A stretch of 64,000 nt of DNA from Mallotus nudiflorus (GCA_947683625.1 CANTUR010000283.1:248001-312000), one strand, 5' to 3'; positions 13,862-27,650 are shown, counted from the first letter of the stretch. Notes: generated from the letters alone by a model not told the origin. Numbers and translations: made by a program.

Positions 13862-16800
13862 TATCACGACCCAAAACAGGAGCCATGACCGGCGCTAGGG
13901 AACGGGAATTCTTTCGAATCTGGAACTCGTAGCAAGCCTAAAAATAAAATAAAACATACAGTAATAATAATAACCACACTTAATGCAGCGGAAATAAAAT
14001 CATAATTATCAAAATAAAAATCCATATCTCATATATATAATAAATCCTTTTGATACAAGTTTCAGTTCAAATTCTTAAAATACATAACTCATACAAATAT
14101 AATACATAAAACCCATAATTTATCTACAACTACTGTAGTGTCTATATTATAAAATAGAACTCAAGTGAGCAGTTTACATAATGAAGCCGGGGCGGAAGAA
14201 ATCCGATGTACAGGCCTGCTACTGAGGTCTGAAGATGATGACTCTCCTGAAAAAATATTCAACGGAGGGGAGTCAGACCTCACTGAGTGAATTACTATAA
14301 TATATATACATGCCACACTAAATGCCAATGCACACAATCAAAAGTATATTTATAATATGTATATATACAAGCAATTACATACAGATGCAATAAAATCATT
14401 TTTATATATTTTGTCTAAAAACCAACTGGTTATGAAGGATCAAATAGAACCCTAGAAAATCGCAACCTCAAAATAGTGTTAGACAACACTCCTAGCCACA
14501 CAGGCTCACTTATTCCAAAATATTCACTTATTCCATTTAGACAGTAGATTGACCCCGAGACACTAAGTCAACTGAGCTTCAGCAGTCTGACTGTCAGTGT
14601 GATTGGCCCCAAGACACTTGGTCAACCAAGCTCCAGCAATCACACTCCCAAATCATATCACACATCAAATAATCATATCCAATCAATATCCACAATCTAG
14701 TTAGTAATATAGCCTAAATGCTATAAGCGTACCGGTACGTACTCGGTCCTAGTGTTACCCACTAGGTAGCACGTTTTATTGATATCCTTCATTAAAATAT
14801 AAAATATTCATTCATAAAAATAAATGATGCATGAATTTAAATATAATAGCAACAATAACCATATATATACTAGAAATATACCAAAAGTAAACCAGGTATA
14901 TTTCGAGTATATATACGTCAAATAAATCCAATATAATTACAAAATAAGCTAGAAATATATTCAAAAACATTTTAAGCATAATTTATTAATAAAACATGCA
15001 TATAATTTGAAAATATAACAAAATATACCGAATATAAACTAAAAATAAACTTAAATACTAATTGATTCATTTATGCATAATTAATCAAAATAACATACGT
15101 TTCTAAATCATGCACCCTAAGCACATATATATAAAATAGTAACTCACACTTAGTGCGCTCCTCGAGATGGGTCCGACAGGCCTGGTCCACTAGGCCTCGG
15201 TCTCGGCGCAACTAACAAACAATAAATAATAGACATCATAATAAACCTAACGGAAAATCCTAGAAACTCGATCTAGAATATTAGACACAAAATCACAATT
15301 AGGGTTTGACCGGACATCACGTTTTACGAGAATTCTACCAAAAATCCGACAGAACCTCCCCTGTAAAATGGACATCTCTCTACTCAAAGAGTAGAGCCGG
15401 CCCTGCAAGGAAACACACTTCGAAAAACAGACACAGAAACACATCCACAACTCCTCAGTCGGACTCCAAAACTACAGTCTACTGACCGGGGTCCACAATC
15501 ACACAACAATATAAAAATACCAAAATACCCTTATATCATAGAAATACATTTTATAAGTAAAAATTACATAATTAACCCTAAAACATAGTAAAAATTGATA
15601 AAAATTCATTTTATTAGAAAAATCGTATATTATATATATAATTGAAAATAATTCATGAAAAATAGTTTTAATTAATTAAAATACTAAATAATCTGTAGAA
15701 ATAATTTTTATACCTTAAATGACTATTAAAACCAATTTAATTACATTTTTAGTCAATTTATGGTAAAATTACCAAAATACCCTACAAATATAAATATACT
15801 AAAATTCATTCAAAAATTCACCAAAAATAGTAAAATTATCCAAAATTAATTTTCTCAACATATTTATCAATAATATCAATATTTAAACTCAATTAACTAA
15901 TTAATTTCAAGTAAAAAACAATTAACCCTATTTTTCAAAAATACATAAACCTAAATAAATTCAAAATAAATACATAGAAATTCATAAAAATTCCAAATAA
16001 ATTCCTATAATTCATTTCAACACCTATATTTATCATAAAACACAATTTCATATTTAATTAATTAATTTTCGAAAATTAGAAAATAATAATAAAATATTCA
16101 AAAATACCCAAAAATCAAAATAATCTCCAAAAATTATAAAAAAATTCACACATGAATATTAAGCTACTATGATCAACATTTGTTAAGGGACTTTTTATGA
16201 ATCAAACAATTCAAAGTTCAAAAAAATCAAAAACCCTAAAATGGCCGAAATTGAAAAATTGAGAAAAACCATACCAAATCAAGTTTTAAGCTTAAACAAA
16301 GCTTGGAATCATCTTCTATGGCTATAGGGGAGTCCAACGACACCGGAAGCAAGGAATTTGGTGGTCGAAATCGCGAGGGAGGAAGAAAATGGAACTTTCG
16401 ATTTTCCAGCGATGACAGAGGCAAAACAGCGCCGGAGAAGAGAAGGAAAGGTGGCAGAGCTGCTGGCTGGGAAGGGCGGAGCTGCTGGCAGCACACCGAT
16501 GGCCCTGAGAACGGAAAGTAGCAGCGACCGGAGGAAGAAGGGGACGATCGGGAAGAGAAAAGGAGGAGGGAGGGGCAGAAATGGTAATTTGCCAAAAATT
16601 TTGATTTTCAACTATATATATGTGTATATATATGTATATGTATATTCATATATATATCACACTATATATTAAAATAATATAAAATTCACACACATAATTT
16701 TTTAATATTTTAATAATTTATACACTAAAAATAATTAAATAATATTAAAACTAATTAATAAATAATAAAAATTAGGGTAATTAATTAAACCCTAGTTAAA

Positions 16801-17087
16801 TAAATAAATACACATATATACGTTATTTAGTACTTTAAAAATATATATGAGTTCATGCAAATGCGTAAATCTACTTAAAATAATTAATAGTAAATTATTT
16901 ACGTAAAAATTTCCCCAAAAATAGAATTCTCTGGAAAATTTTACGTAAAGCACTTAAATAATAAACAATAATTAAAATAAGCTTTAAATAAATATTAACT
17001 CGTAAAAATATCATAATTATATACAAAATTATTAACATTGCATATCCCGATGTAGTATAAAAATATTTAAAAACACGGGATATTACA
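13862..17087 (-). mobile_element. Nested complete solo LTR, group 1 (3226 bp, TSD GGCAT/AGCAT)
   Basis: Begins TATCACGACCC (the usual TG tip decayed to TA) and ends CACGGGATATTACA. Flanks GGCAT (13857-13861) and AGCAT (17088-17092) differ at one base. It interrupts the outer group 1b LTR within its own GCCGGGGC...GAGGTCTGA region, so the order of insertion is clear. It contains the 9-bp GAGGTCTGA/TCAGACCTC stem (14224-14281), two tandem stem-loops (14530-14645), CCTAGTG/CACTAGG (14748-14766) and the GC-rich island (16300-16590). Confidence 0.85.
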
Positions 17088-17230
17088 AGCATATAGGTCT
17101 ACTACTAAGGTCTAAAGACAAAAAATCTCTTAAAAAAATACAACTGAGGGGAGTCAAACCTCACTGAGTGAATTATTATATTATATTATATATACATGCA
17201 CCTCCTAATGTCATATGCAATCAAACATTA

Positions 17231-17231
<1 letters not shown>

Positions 17232-17269
<38 letters not shown>
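17232..17269. repeat. (TA)n microsatellite
   Basis: Pure AT run inside the group 1b LTR, just after the GAGGTCT stem region. A similar run sits at the same landmark in the 32395-35334 copy (about 32815-32842). Confidence 0.9.
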
Positions 17270-17272
<3 letters not shown>

Positions 17273-19589
17273 TCATTTCACACAGATGCTGAAATCACTT
17301 TTATTTATAATAAATGCTGAAAAATGTTTATTTGAATGAAGGATCAAATGTAACCTTAATTATTCACAACCTCAACCAAAAATATCTCTCTAGTCATACA
17401 GACTCAATTAATTCCAAATTAATTCTCTTATTCCATTTTGGACAGTAGACTGGTCCCGAGACATTAAGTCAACCGAGCTCCAACAGTCACTGTCAGTGTG
17501 ACTGGCCTCGAGACACTAGGTCAACCGACCTCCCACAATCACACTACTCAATCACATCAATCTCAAATAATCAATCAAATAAAAGTCACCTCAAGCGATT
17601 TTATAACTCAACCGTAAAATCTATCGCACTAGTACATACATGATCCTAGTGCTGCCCACTAGGTAGCACGTTCTATTGATATCCTTTAAATAAACTTAAT
17701 AATTATTAACATAATAAAAATGCATGATTTAAATGTAATAGCATCCATTCATAGCAAAATATACCCATCATATATATAAAATATACCAATTGTACACTGG
17801 AGATATACTAAAAATATTCCAAATATATAAGTCACAAATATACCAGAAATAAATCATAAATATATGAGAAATATACCGATTGCATGGTATAAATATATCA
17901 AATATATACACGTCGCATGTATGTTAAAATTTACCGAAAATGTACTAAAAGTATACCAAAAATATATTTTACATTTAAAGAAATATTCATATTCAATTTC
18001 ATTATAAAATTCATGGTTGCTAATTTTTATGCATTCTACATGCAATGCATATATAAAATAATAACTCACAAATTTGCGCTCCTCAAGATCGACTCAACGA
18101 GCCCAGTCCAACAGGCCTCAGTTTCGACGCAACTAGAAAATAAATAATAATAATAATAATCAGAATAAATTCCTAACTTATATTTCTAAAAGAGATTCGA
18201 TCTAGAAATACAAAAGTCAAACAAACACAGAAATTCAGAATCGGCCCAATGTCACATTTTACGAGAATTCTATCAAAAATTTGACAGAACCTCCTCTGTA
18301 AAATGGACATCTCTCTACTAAAAAGTAGAGTCGATCCTACAAGAAAAATACACTTTAACACCACAAACTTAACACTTCGGGTTGGGACGTCGAACTGCAC
18401 AATTTCCTAACTCAAGTTCACAATTTCCCAACTGAGGTTCACAATTCACCAAAAATATAAATTAAATAATAAATTTACTAAAAATCATTAAATTCAATAA
18501 ATATCCTCAAAATATCAAAATATAATATATTTAAACAATAAAACACTAAATACAATTATTTTCATAATAATTAAATAAAAATCTCAAATAATAATATAAT
18601 ATTAATAAAAATCAAAATTTTCAATAATTAAATATAAAATAGTAAAAATTCACTTTTATATATTCAAATAGTTTAAATAGCCTAAATATATATTAAAAGT
18701 AATTAAAAATCCATTTAATCACCAAAATAATTTGAATATGATTTTCAAAAATTAGTATTAATTAGTTAAAAATAGTAAATCAATTATAAAAATCATTTTA
18801 ATACTCTATATAATTATGAAATCATTTAAAACACATTATTTAACTATAATTTTCACAAAATTACACAATTAACCTATATATACAAAATTTACATAATATA
18901 AATAACATTCTAAAAAATTATATTAATTCACCAAAAATTATTTAAAAATTCTAAAATTATTAACTCAAATTACTAACATAACTTCAACTAAATTTTCACT
19001 AAAAATAATTAATTAACATAATTATCAAAAATTCAATATTTAATATTAAAATAATCAAAAATTACCCAGAATTCAAATTAATTCAAAAAATTCACAAAAA
19101 ATATATTTGAGAGGCTAAAGCTACCACAATCAACATTTCTGAAGCAAGTTTGCATGAATCAAACATAATCAAGTTCAACAAAAATTAAAAACCCTAAAAC
19201 ATATAAACTAAAAATTGAAGATATATAAAATTCGAGAGGATTTGAGCTCACTCGGAACTGGACTCACTAATGGAAAAGCGTTCAAAAGAGTCCGGTTTGG
19301 AGAGCTGAGGTGGCCAAAATCTCACTGGCAACGTTGAAGCTCAACTTTCGGCCTCCCACGGTTTTCGGCCATTCTGCGGCGACATGCAGTGGCTGGCGAC
19401 TTCGGACAATAGCTGGGGGCATCTGGAGTTTATGGCGGTCAGTGGTGGTTGTGGTTAGTGGTCCAGCGGGGGCTGTGAAGGCTAACCGAAGAAGAAGAAG
19501 AATAAGAAAAAAAAAGAAGGAGAGAGAAGAGAGACCCGATTTTTTTCGCTTTTAACCTTTTTTATAAAATTACCAAATTGCCCTTGAAC

Positions 19590-19652
<63 letters not shown>
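19590..19652. repeat. (TAA)n microsatellite
   Basis: About 21 uninterrupted TAA units after a GC-rich island within the interrupted group 1b LTR. It replaces the (TA)n seen at this landmark in other copies. Confidence 0.9.
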
Positions 19653-19654
<2 letters not shown>

Positions 19655-20040
19655 TTAATATTACCAAGTAATCTCACGTAAAATAAATTATTTTACGCAA
19701 ACAAATCTTTTAGAATAAAATACATAAGTAATATTAGCAATTAACAACAATAATGTACAAATAAAACTTAAAATTATTAACACTACATATTCCAAAATAA
19801 TATTATTTTATTTAAAATATTGGGTCTTTGCACTCATGCCTCTATTTTACATGTGGTAATCAAAGCATAAATTTATACATTTCTAAAACTAACAAAAATC
19901 TCATCACAGCTTCTGCATTCTCTCTCCTTCATTGTGACTCTTTCTGTATCCTCTTCGTCCTCCTCCTTTGCCACTGCTACTGAAGACTTTGACACCATTA
20001 CCGACCACCACCTTTACCAAGTCTAATTTTAGAATATTAA

Positions 20041-20229
20041 CAACTATGTGACCACTATGATATTTGTCTCTTGTGCCTCCAATCTCTCTCTAAAGAGATC
20101 AACTCCCTTCATCAGGAAAATTCTGATATCATATTAGTTAATAATGACCTTGTCAAGCTTCTTAGCATCTCTTCTCTGACCATCATCCAAAAAGACCATG
20201 AAATGCTAGATCAAAGTTATTTCCTTTAG
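20041..20229 (+). pseudogene. 62-codon open fragment in Mutator-like element, possibly captured host sequence
   Basis: An open stretch without a start codon, bounded upstream by a stop at 20038-20040 and ending in TAG at 20227-20229. The peptide is rich in Leu/Ser/Lys/Glu with a heptad-like middle (LQSLSKEINSLHQENSDI), resembling a coiled-coil exon. Just upstream, 19930-20020 reads in another frame as a serine-rich stretch. Base composition here (19900-20230) is clearly less AT-biased than the neighbouring DNA. I do not recognise the protein. It lies inside the inverted-repeat element 9310-20694, so capture of host gene sequence is the inference. Chance openness over 62 codons is possible. 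Confidence 0.35.
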
Positions 20230-20703
20230 TTCTCAATCTTTATAAGTTAGTACAAATTTTGATTAGATATAAGATTGCAATAAAATTATTAAATTAGAGT
20301 CGTTGATGAATTTAAAAAAAAAAAGGTTTTGTTATGATGTGATGGCGATGAAGTAGAGAATTTGTGTGACAAGCAACAATAAGAGAGGCGAGAATGTAGT
20401 AATGGAGATGTTGGTGTTTAATCATGAAATATGGAAATAAAGCCCAAAACAGGGCCTTTTGAGGTGGACATTGAGCCCAACTAATGTGGAATTTTTTATG
20501 GACATAGAGCCCAACTAACGTGGATTTTTTAATCTATCTCTGGCTATCACGCAAGCAGGTTGTTCCTGGTTTTGTCATCGGTGATTCGAATTGCAAAAGT
20601 TCGTAAAGTTGTGTATTTTATTGCCAAATTTCAAAAGATGTAATTAAATTGCAAAAAGAGCTAAAAGGTTAGGATTTGTTTTTGTAAATAACCCAAAAAA
20701 ATT

Positions 20704-21030
20704 AAAAAGAATTAAAGGTTAATTTGATCCTTAAGCTTTTTACTCTAGGTTAAATTAGTCCTTTTATACCTTTCTAGACCAATTTAGTACTCCATTTTGA
20801 ATAAAGGTTAAATTGGTCCCTAAAGATTACATATAGCTCCTTATTTTTTGACAAATTAACAAAACTCCTCCATACATTTACAAATACATCCCTGATATTT
20901 TAAATAGTCCTTCTTTTAGTGAAATAAAATTTTTTAATTAAAATTGAAAATTAATGTTTAAAACATTTAAAATTATATTTAAAAGATAATTTTTATGACT
21001 TATAAAATTTAAAATTTTAATAATATATTA
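20704..21030. other. AT-rich spacer, nothing recognised
   Basis: Between the Mutator-like element and the hAT tail. Contains weak internal repeats of GGTTAAATT-GGTCC type (20720-20830) but no gene. Confidence 0.5.
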
Positions 21031-22743
21031 TACTAGGTTGGGACATAGGCTAGTTCCAGTGGAATTGGACTGAAACCTAAAATTGGCCCAATCAAGTTCT
21101 GAACCAGAACTGGCCAAACCTAGAATTGGCCTCAAATTGGCCAAAATCAATTAGATTGATTCAAGGCCGGTTCTTCCCAAATGTAATAAGAACTAGTTGG
21201 TTGTAGTTCCAAACTAAAAAATGTTTTAAAAAAAGAAAATTTATTAATAAACCAGCCAAATCGGCTAAAAAATTGTGAACCTCCCAATTTAAACCAAAAC
21301 TGACTAGTTTGAAATCGACCCAAATGGAGGGGAGATCTAGTTCCAATCCAGTTTCACCCTTGGAACTGTGAATTGTTAGTTCCAAACGAATAATATTAAT
21401 GCATTCAATTAATAATAAATGAAATGTATGATAATAAACACCACTTAAAACATACGTTGTATCATTAAAACCTTTTAAAATATCTAAAATTTTTATACAA
21501 ATTTTCCAATTTTGTGGATATAAATTAATTTGTAACGCATTATTGGAAATAAATGTGTACAATAAATCTCTATATCCATATGACTTGTTTAATAATTCAT
21601 AAGTTAAATTCTGATGAGTTGGAACATCTTCTAAAAAAATTTATATCTTTTACCATTTTCTTTACAAAATTTTCCCCATAATTTCATAACTTGTGAATAT
21701 GTCCATAAAAAAGAAATTACTTTTTTAATAGGAGATAGAGGCACATCCAAAAATCTTAAACCATCTTGAACACATAAATACAAAACATGACATGCACATC
21801 TGGCAAGAGAAAATTTACCTCCACTATTAGGTTGACAAAGAGTTTGGAGATCATTAATTGATGCGGTATTTGCAGCTACATTATAAAAAAATTGAAATTT
21901 TGAAAATTTTTTTTACTAATCCATATTCTTCTAAAATATTTTTAATCATTCTAAAAATATTATCTGTGGTACACCGATTATCAAAAACTCTAAATACAAT
22001 AATTCTTTTTTGTAATAATAAATCATTATCAATCTAATGAATGTAATGCTAATGTTCTGATTTTACCAATGGTTACTCCAAATATCAATGCAAATACATG
22101 CATGTCCATTAAAGTTTATGAATTATTATTATAATTCTTTTTTTCATTTTATATAAATTAAATATAGTACATTTAATAGCATTTCTACACACACGTTTAG
22201 CTTGTGAATTTAATGTTTTTAAACAATAATTAACGAAACCTACTTTTTTTACCAAAACTAAAAGATTAATGTTCTAATTATTTTAGCAATTATTTATTAA
22301 TCAATATATTTAAATAATTGAGAAGAAGAAGAAGAGGATGTTGTATACTCAGAATTTTAAAATTGTCTTATTTCAATACCAATTTGTGTTGAATGTTTGT
22401 TCATCATCAAATGCTTTCTATATGTGTTATAGCCACTTCTAACTTTAAATTTATAACTTTGGCCACAATAATTGCAAATGACATCATAGGTGCTATTTGC
22501 ATTACACTGCCTCTTAAAATGCAATTTAAAAATATCATATTTGAATTTTTCTTCATATTGCAATTTTATCCACACAAATTTCTTAACTTTCTTATGTTGG
22601 ATAATTATCTTCCAAATTATGCATCATATTATTCAAATGAACAATATTTGGTTGTGATTTACCAAAATATTGTGATCTTAGTCTACTACTTCTTCCACTT
22701 TCATCAGTCATTTTTTAAAAGTGAATAAAAATTTGAAAAATTA
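21030..22743 (-). pseudogene. hAT-family transposase remnant (body and tail; head lies at 44401-44921)
   Basis: Minus-strand transposase with many frameshifts and stops. A start codon lies at 22711. The 22357-22575 frame holds a BED-type zinc finger (CNYC...HLMMNKH, pattern C-x2-C...H-x5-H), typical at the N-terminus of hAT transposases. Around 21750-21950 the minus strand encodes the hAT core signature with a conserved Cys/His-rich 'RCACH' and 'VQDG'. The 21161-21562 frame continues with LKGFNDTTYVLSGVYY, matching the family's middle region. The tail (21040-21390) has hAT-like subterminal sequence with repeated GGAACTG/GGTTC motifs. The head is missing: homology stops in the 5' leader at 22743, next to Copia gag sequence in the opposite strand. 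See the inversion finding. Confidence 0.8.
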
Positions 22744-22760
22744 AGAGAGTGAATAAAAAA

Positions 22761-23070
22761 ATCTTATATTATTGGACTTACTTCATCATATGAAGTTTGG
22801 CAAGCATTAGCACATGCTTTTGGCTCCATATCTCAAAATTATTAGCTTCAATTGAATATTGAATTATAAGAACCCAAATGCAATGATTTGAATGTTTCTC
22901 AGTATTTACAAAAGGCCATGAATTGGCTACGGTAGGCCGATAACTCTCTATTGCTGAATTTAATACCATTATTTACAGAAATATTGGCTCTGCCATTATT
23001 AATGCTCTTAACCTCCGTCTTAACCCTATATCCTTCAATTAACTTCATGGAAACTTATTAGCACATGAAA
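22761..23070 (+). pseudogene. Copia gag remnant (C-terminal part)
   Basis: Translation of 22761-22930 gives the Ty1/Copia gag region around 'GLTSSYEVWQALAHAFGS', followed by stops and frameshifts. The first part of gag is absent: the sequence begins abruptly at 22755, next to the hAT leader. The missing N-terminal part, with LTR and primer-binding site, is on the opposite strand at 44922-45358. Gag would form the particle that packages the element's RNA; this copy cannot make it. Confidence 0.75.
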
Positions 23071-23408
23071 TTTTGCTCAAACGCGCCAAGAAACACCATT
23101 AGCAAACATTTTTTACCAACAACCAAATAAAAAATCAGTTGTTGTCTTAGCGTTATCTCCATCTCACATGGTTGTCTTCCACCCTCCAAATACCAATTCA
23201 CCTTGACCATTCAATCCCATTATACGGCCATAAGGACTCTGCCAAATTTGCAAATATCGCAACTATATCACCAACCATTATAGGCATCACTACTAGCGCC
23301 CCTTTTCTTTTGGTAATGGCCAATATTCTTCTAGACCGCAAGCTAATGTCACTTGGTTCCAAAATCAGTCCATGCCTTGGAATACTTCGATAGTCCTTTC
23401 TTCACCCT

Positions 23409-23816
23409 TTGTTTACTTCACAACCTCTCCACATTTCACCATGGTACCTAAACACTAGAGCCACATGCTATATGAATCCAGACATCTCCTATCTTGGTGT
23501 TGCAAATGAGTATAAAAGCAATGATCAAATTCGTGTTGGTAATGACCAAGGTTTCAATATATCTCATACTAGCACTGCTTTATACACTACTCTTTCTCAT
23601 TCTTTTTACTTTAAGGATGTTTTACTTGTTCCTAAAATTACAAAATCATTTTTATCTATCCAAAAATTTACTTTTGAAAATGCTTATTATTTTGAATTTT
23701 GGCCTAACCATTTTTTAATAAAGAATCAGGTGAGCAAGGTAATCATGTTGCATGAATTGAGTAAAATGGTCTTTATATGTTGCTGCCTAGTTTAAAGAAA
23801 GCTTTATGTCATGACC
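23409..23816 (+). pseudogene. Copia protease region, active-site Asp lost
   Basis: In frame from 23409 the peptide contains WYLNTRATCYMNPDIS, the Copia aspartic protease motif normally reading D-T-G-A. Here the catalytic Asp is Asn and the Gly is Arg, so the enzyme would be dead. The downstream 'FYFKDVLLVPKITKSFLSI' matches the segment before GAG-pre-integrase. The frame is cut at 23817 by the insertion of a solo LTR and resumes at 26852. Confidence 0.8.
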
Positions 23817-25000
23817 CAAACTAGAGAGTCATGAGCGACGCTAGAGAATGGGAATTCTTTTAAATCCGAAACCCGTAGCAAGCCTTAAAATAAAAATGCA
23901 TACAATTATAACATAAAAATACACTAGAATTAAAACTTTTATTAATATAAAATAAATCCTTATATCAGAATAAAATAAAATAAAATCTCTTCATACAATA
24001 TTCAAATACAGGATTTCTAGCTAATACAATACAATACTACAACAATAAACATTACTATTACATAAATTACTAAAATACAAGAAAATGTATGGTTCAGTAT
24101 TTACATAAATTAGCCGGAGAGGAAAAGAGTCTGGCAAATAATTCTAATATGGAGGTCTGAAGTAGAAGATCCTAAAAAAATATATTGAGGGGGTTAGACC
24201 TCGTTCAGTGAATTATTATTATATATATGCATGCAACATAAATACATTGATACACAAGCATCAGTATAATAATATATTTATTTATTTATATATACATGCA
24301 TTTCATACAGATGCTAAAAATCCACTTTTATATAATAATAAATGCAAAAAAAATTTTGGGTGAAGGATCGGAGCAGAACCCTAAAATATTCCTCAACCTC
24401 AATCATTAAACCTCACTAGCCAACAAGCTCAATTAATTCCAAAATATTTCTCTTCTCAATTTTTTTGGATAGTAGACTGGCCCTGAGACATTAAGTCAAC
24501 CGAGCTCTCACAGTCTCACTGTCGGCGTGATTGGCCCTCGAAACATTAGGCCAACCAAGCTTCACTCACCATAAATCTCGATAATTAATTAATCAAATCT
24601 CACATCAAATATTTTATAGCATTAACCCTAATATTTTAACGTACTGGTATGCACACAGTCCTAACCTTCCCCACTAGGTAGCAAATTCTACTGCTATCCT
24701 CCAAAAATATATATTTTTTCAAATAATGAAAATTCAATATAAAAATATGACATCATATATTATCAAAAATAAATATTCTCCATATTTCTATGGAAAATCA
24801 TATATATGAATATTAACAATAATAAATATGATTTAATGAAATGAGCATAATTAAATTCATATGTATTAAAATAGATGAAAACTCATAATATTAATCTACA
24901 TGCAATGTATACAAATGATAATAACTCACAGTTATGCGCTCTTATAAAAAGACAAGACTAGTCTGGTCCTATTAGCCTCAGTCTTGGAGCAGTTATAGAA

Positions 25001-25074
<74 letters not shown>

Positions 25075-26851
25075 ATTCCTAATTTTATACATATAGAATT
25101 TCTAATGAACAACTCGATCTGGGACGCGACTTGACAAAAATTTAAAACTCAGGATTGACCTAATGTCACGTTTTATGAGAATTCTATTCAAATTTTAGCA
25201 GATCTCCTTAGTAAAATGGACATCCCTCTACTAAAAGTAAAATCGATCCTGCATGCAAAAATACTTCAAATATACAAAATATTCAACTTCTCAAGTTTAA
25301 CCCCTAAACTACAAAAATTGCCCAAACGAATACTAATATAAACAAAAGTCAATAATATAAAAATAAATATTAAAAATCACTAAAACCCATAAAATCAATA
25401 AAATACCACAATTAAACTTATTTAAATAATAAAAAACATTAACGATATTTATTTTCAAATAATAAATAATTAAATCCCAATATAATTAAATAATATTAAT
25501 AAAAATCCATTTTTCAAATCTTCGAAATTAAATAGCATAAATTACCAATAATTATTTAAATTGCTCAAATATATATTAAAAATAGCTAAAAATCCATTTA
25601 ATCATAAAAACAATAAATAAAATTATTATTTGAATATATTTCCAGAAATTATTATTAATTAGCTAAAAATAGTAAATAATTCATAAAAATTATTTTAATA
25701 TTATTTATTACTCAAAAATTATCCAAAACATAATAATTAACAATAATTTCAATTAAAATACAATATTTTCTAATTTACAATAATTTTTCCAAAAATTCAA
25801 TTTTTACATAAACATTTAAAAATTCATAATAAATAATCGGAACATAATTTCAATAAAATTTCTTAACAAAACATGGTTAAAATCATTCATAGAATTTATT
25901 AAAAATAAAATACTTTTTATGAGTCGAGACAGTCCTGTGAATACTATCCAAGCCCGGAATGGTCCTCAAAATTCAAATATCTCCAAAATCAAATTTAAAC
26001 ACATTTTTGGAAAGCTTACAACTTCAATTTAACTAATCTAAAGTCAACTTAACATAAATCAACCCAATTGAACACAAAATCAACAAATTAAATTATGAAC
26101 CCTAGAATGAAATTGACAAAATTGAAGCTCAATTCAAGGTTAATTGGTCAAATTACCTTGGGGAAATGAAGCCCAAGGAACAAGACTTCAAATGAGACTA
26201 ACCTTAGCCCCAGACATTGCTGGAATCAAAGCTGGTGGCTCCTAGAAGTTGACGATGCCGAGAGGAGGAAGAAGGGAAAGGGAGGAAATGGTGACACTAA
26301 CGGAAGGAAGAGGAAGGGAGGAGGAGAAGGTGGCACTCCTGAGCAGAGGTAAACGGTGAGCGATGGCGGCATGGGTGTTGGTGGTGGCACACGCTGCTTC
26401 TACAAAATGCAGAAGAAAAAGGAAAGAAGAAGAGGGAAGGAAAGGAAAGGGGAAGGAAAGAGAAGAATGAGGGAAGAGAACATTTCTTTTTATATGTTTT
26501 TTTAATAAAAATAAGAAAAAGACAAAATAATATAAAAATAATATTTTTAAATTAAATACTTACTTTTCTAATTAAATTCACCACAAGATATTAAAATATA
26601 TTAAATACACCAAATTAACAATATTAATAAATAATAACAATAATAATATTACTAAATAAGATATAACAATTAAATTAAATTTTTAAATCTCGATTTAATA
26701 TTAATAACATAATATAATAAAATAAATACTAACACTTGAATTTAATTAAATTTCACAAAATAACCATAATATAATAATTTAATAAAATATTTATTAACAC
26801 TGCATATCTCAAAAATTAATTTCATAATTTATAAAATATCGGGTTATAACA
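23817..26851 (-). mobile_element. Complete solo LTR, group 1b (3035 bp, TSD CTTTA)
   Basis: Begins TGTCATGACCCAAAC, ends TATCGGGTTATAACA, with perfect CTTTA duplications at 23812-23816 and 26852-26856. It splits the Copia pol region. It has the GAGGTCTGA/TTAGACCTC stem (24149-24201) and tandem stem-loop units (24472-24560). Its CCTAGTG and CTCTACT hairpins are degraded (about 24658, 25208). A donor-like CCAAG|GTAATT on the minus strand at about 26152-26162 marks the edge of the GC-rich island (26170-26480). No protein. Confidence 0.88.
25001..25072. repeat. (AAT)n(ATT)n palindromic microsatellite
   Basis: About 14 AAT units run directly into about 10 ATT units, so the tract is a perfect self-complementary palindrome centred near 25042 with at least 30 bp per arm. 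It sits inside the solo LTR 23817-26851. Confidence 0.9.
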
Positions 26852-27650
26852 CTTTACTTGGTGCAAGATGTTCTTTTAAGCAATGGCACACTCGTTTTAG
26901 TCATCCCCACTCCACCATTATTTCAAAAATTCTTCAGCAAAATAATTTAGGTAGCTTACTATCCAAGTCTAGTTTTTATTCTTCTTGTGTTTTAGGAAAA
27001 TTATCTCGTTCGCACTTGCCCTTAGTTATTCACCATACTTCTGCCCCATTTGTGTTGATTCACTCGGACGTTTAGAGCCCTGCTCCAATGACTTCTTCTT
27101 TAGGACATCGTTATTTTGTGCTTTTTCTAGATGATTTCACCAAGTTTACTTAGTTCTTCCTTTTAAAAAATAAAAGTGAAATTATAGTACTTTATTTCAA
27201 TTTCAAGCATTTGTTCTTCACCAATTTAATTCTCATATTAAACAATTTCAATATGATTTTGGTGGCGAATATCAAAAATTGCATCAATATTTTAAGACTT
27301 TTTAAATTGTGCACCATCTTGCTTGTCCATATACTCATGAACCAAATGGCATTGTTAAGCGAAAAATTTACCATATTGTTGACATAGGCTTAACTTTATT
27401 ATCGCATGCTCAATTACCCTTAAAATATTGGAATTATGCTTTTCAATCTAGTGCCACTTTTATAATTTTATTTCACAAATCACCTGTATATGCTAATTTA
27501 AAAGTTTTTTATTGTGTTATTTTCCTTACCTATTTCCTTAAAATAAAAATAAATTTAATTTTTGCAATAAAATATGTATACATTTTGGTAACTCTCCTCA
27601 TCATCTTGGCTATTTTTTCTTAGACAAAGATATAGGAAGGGTGTACACAG
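26852..27650 (+). pseudogene. Copia GAG-pre-integrase and integrase core remnant
   Basis: Resumes the pol frame after the LTR insertion. 26880-26960 encodes 'QWHTRFSHPHSTIISKILQQ', the GAG-pre-integrase signature. 27050-27170 encodes 'VLIHSDV' followed by a stop and 'FVLFLDDFTKFT', the first part of the integrase catalytic core. 27309-27400 gives the 'YTHEPNGIVKRKI' segment of the integrase. The conserved Trp of SDVW is replaced by a stop and several frames are broken, so it is inactive. Confidence 0.85.

Larger units (their letters stand above)
13536..19825 (-). mobile_element. Solo LTR, group 1b, interrupted by a nested group 1 LTR
   Basis: Starts TGTCATAACCCAAACC after CTCTT (13531-13535). 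The right end reads TTGGGT|CTTTGC instead of GGGTTATAACA-CTCTT, as if about 9 bp spanning the LTR tip and part of the target duplication were deleted. Subtracting the nested copy (13862-17087 plus 5 bp) leaves about 3.06 kb, the normal length. Landmarks continue across the insertion: GAGGTCT-type stem remnants either side, CCTAGTG/CACTAGG hairpin at 17645-17663, CTCTACT/AGTAGAG hairpin at 18313-18330, a (TAA)n tract at 19590-19652. Confidence 0.75.

Noticed and set aside
15247..15450. Recurring antisense peptide (SREMSILQGRFCRIFGRILVKRDV type) seen in several LTR copies as a possible conserved small protein
   Set aside because: Group 2 copies conserve the same DNA block but read it in a different frame (VERCPFYRGDSVKILVDF type), and frames end at unrelated positions. 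Conservation is at DNA level and centres on a hairpin.
22393..22728. 111-codon plus-strand frame opposite the hAT remnant
   Set aside because: Antisense shadow of the BED-finger transposase frame on the minus strand.
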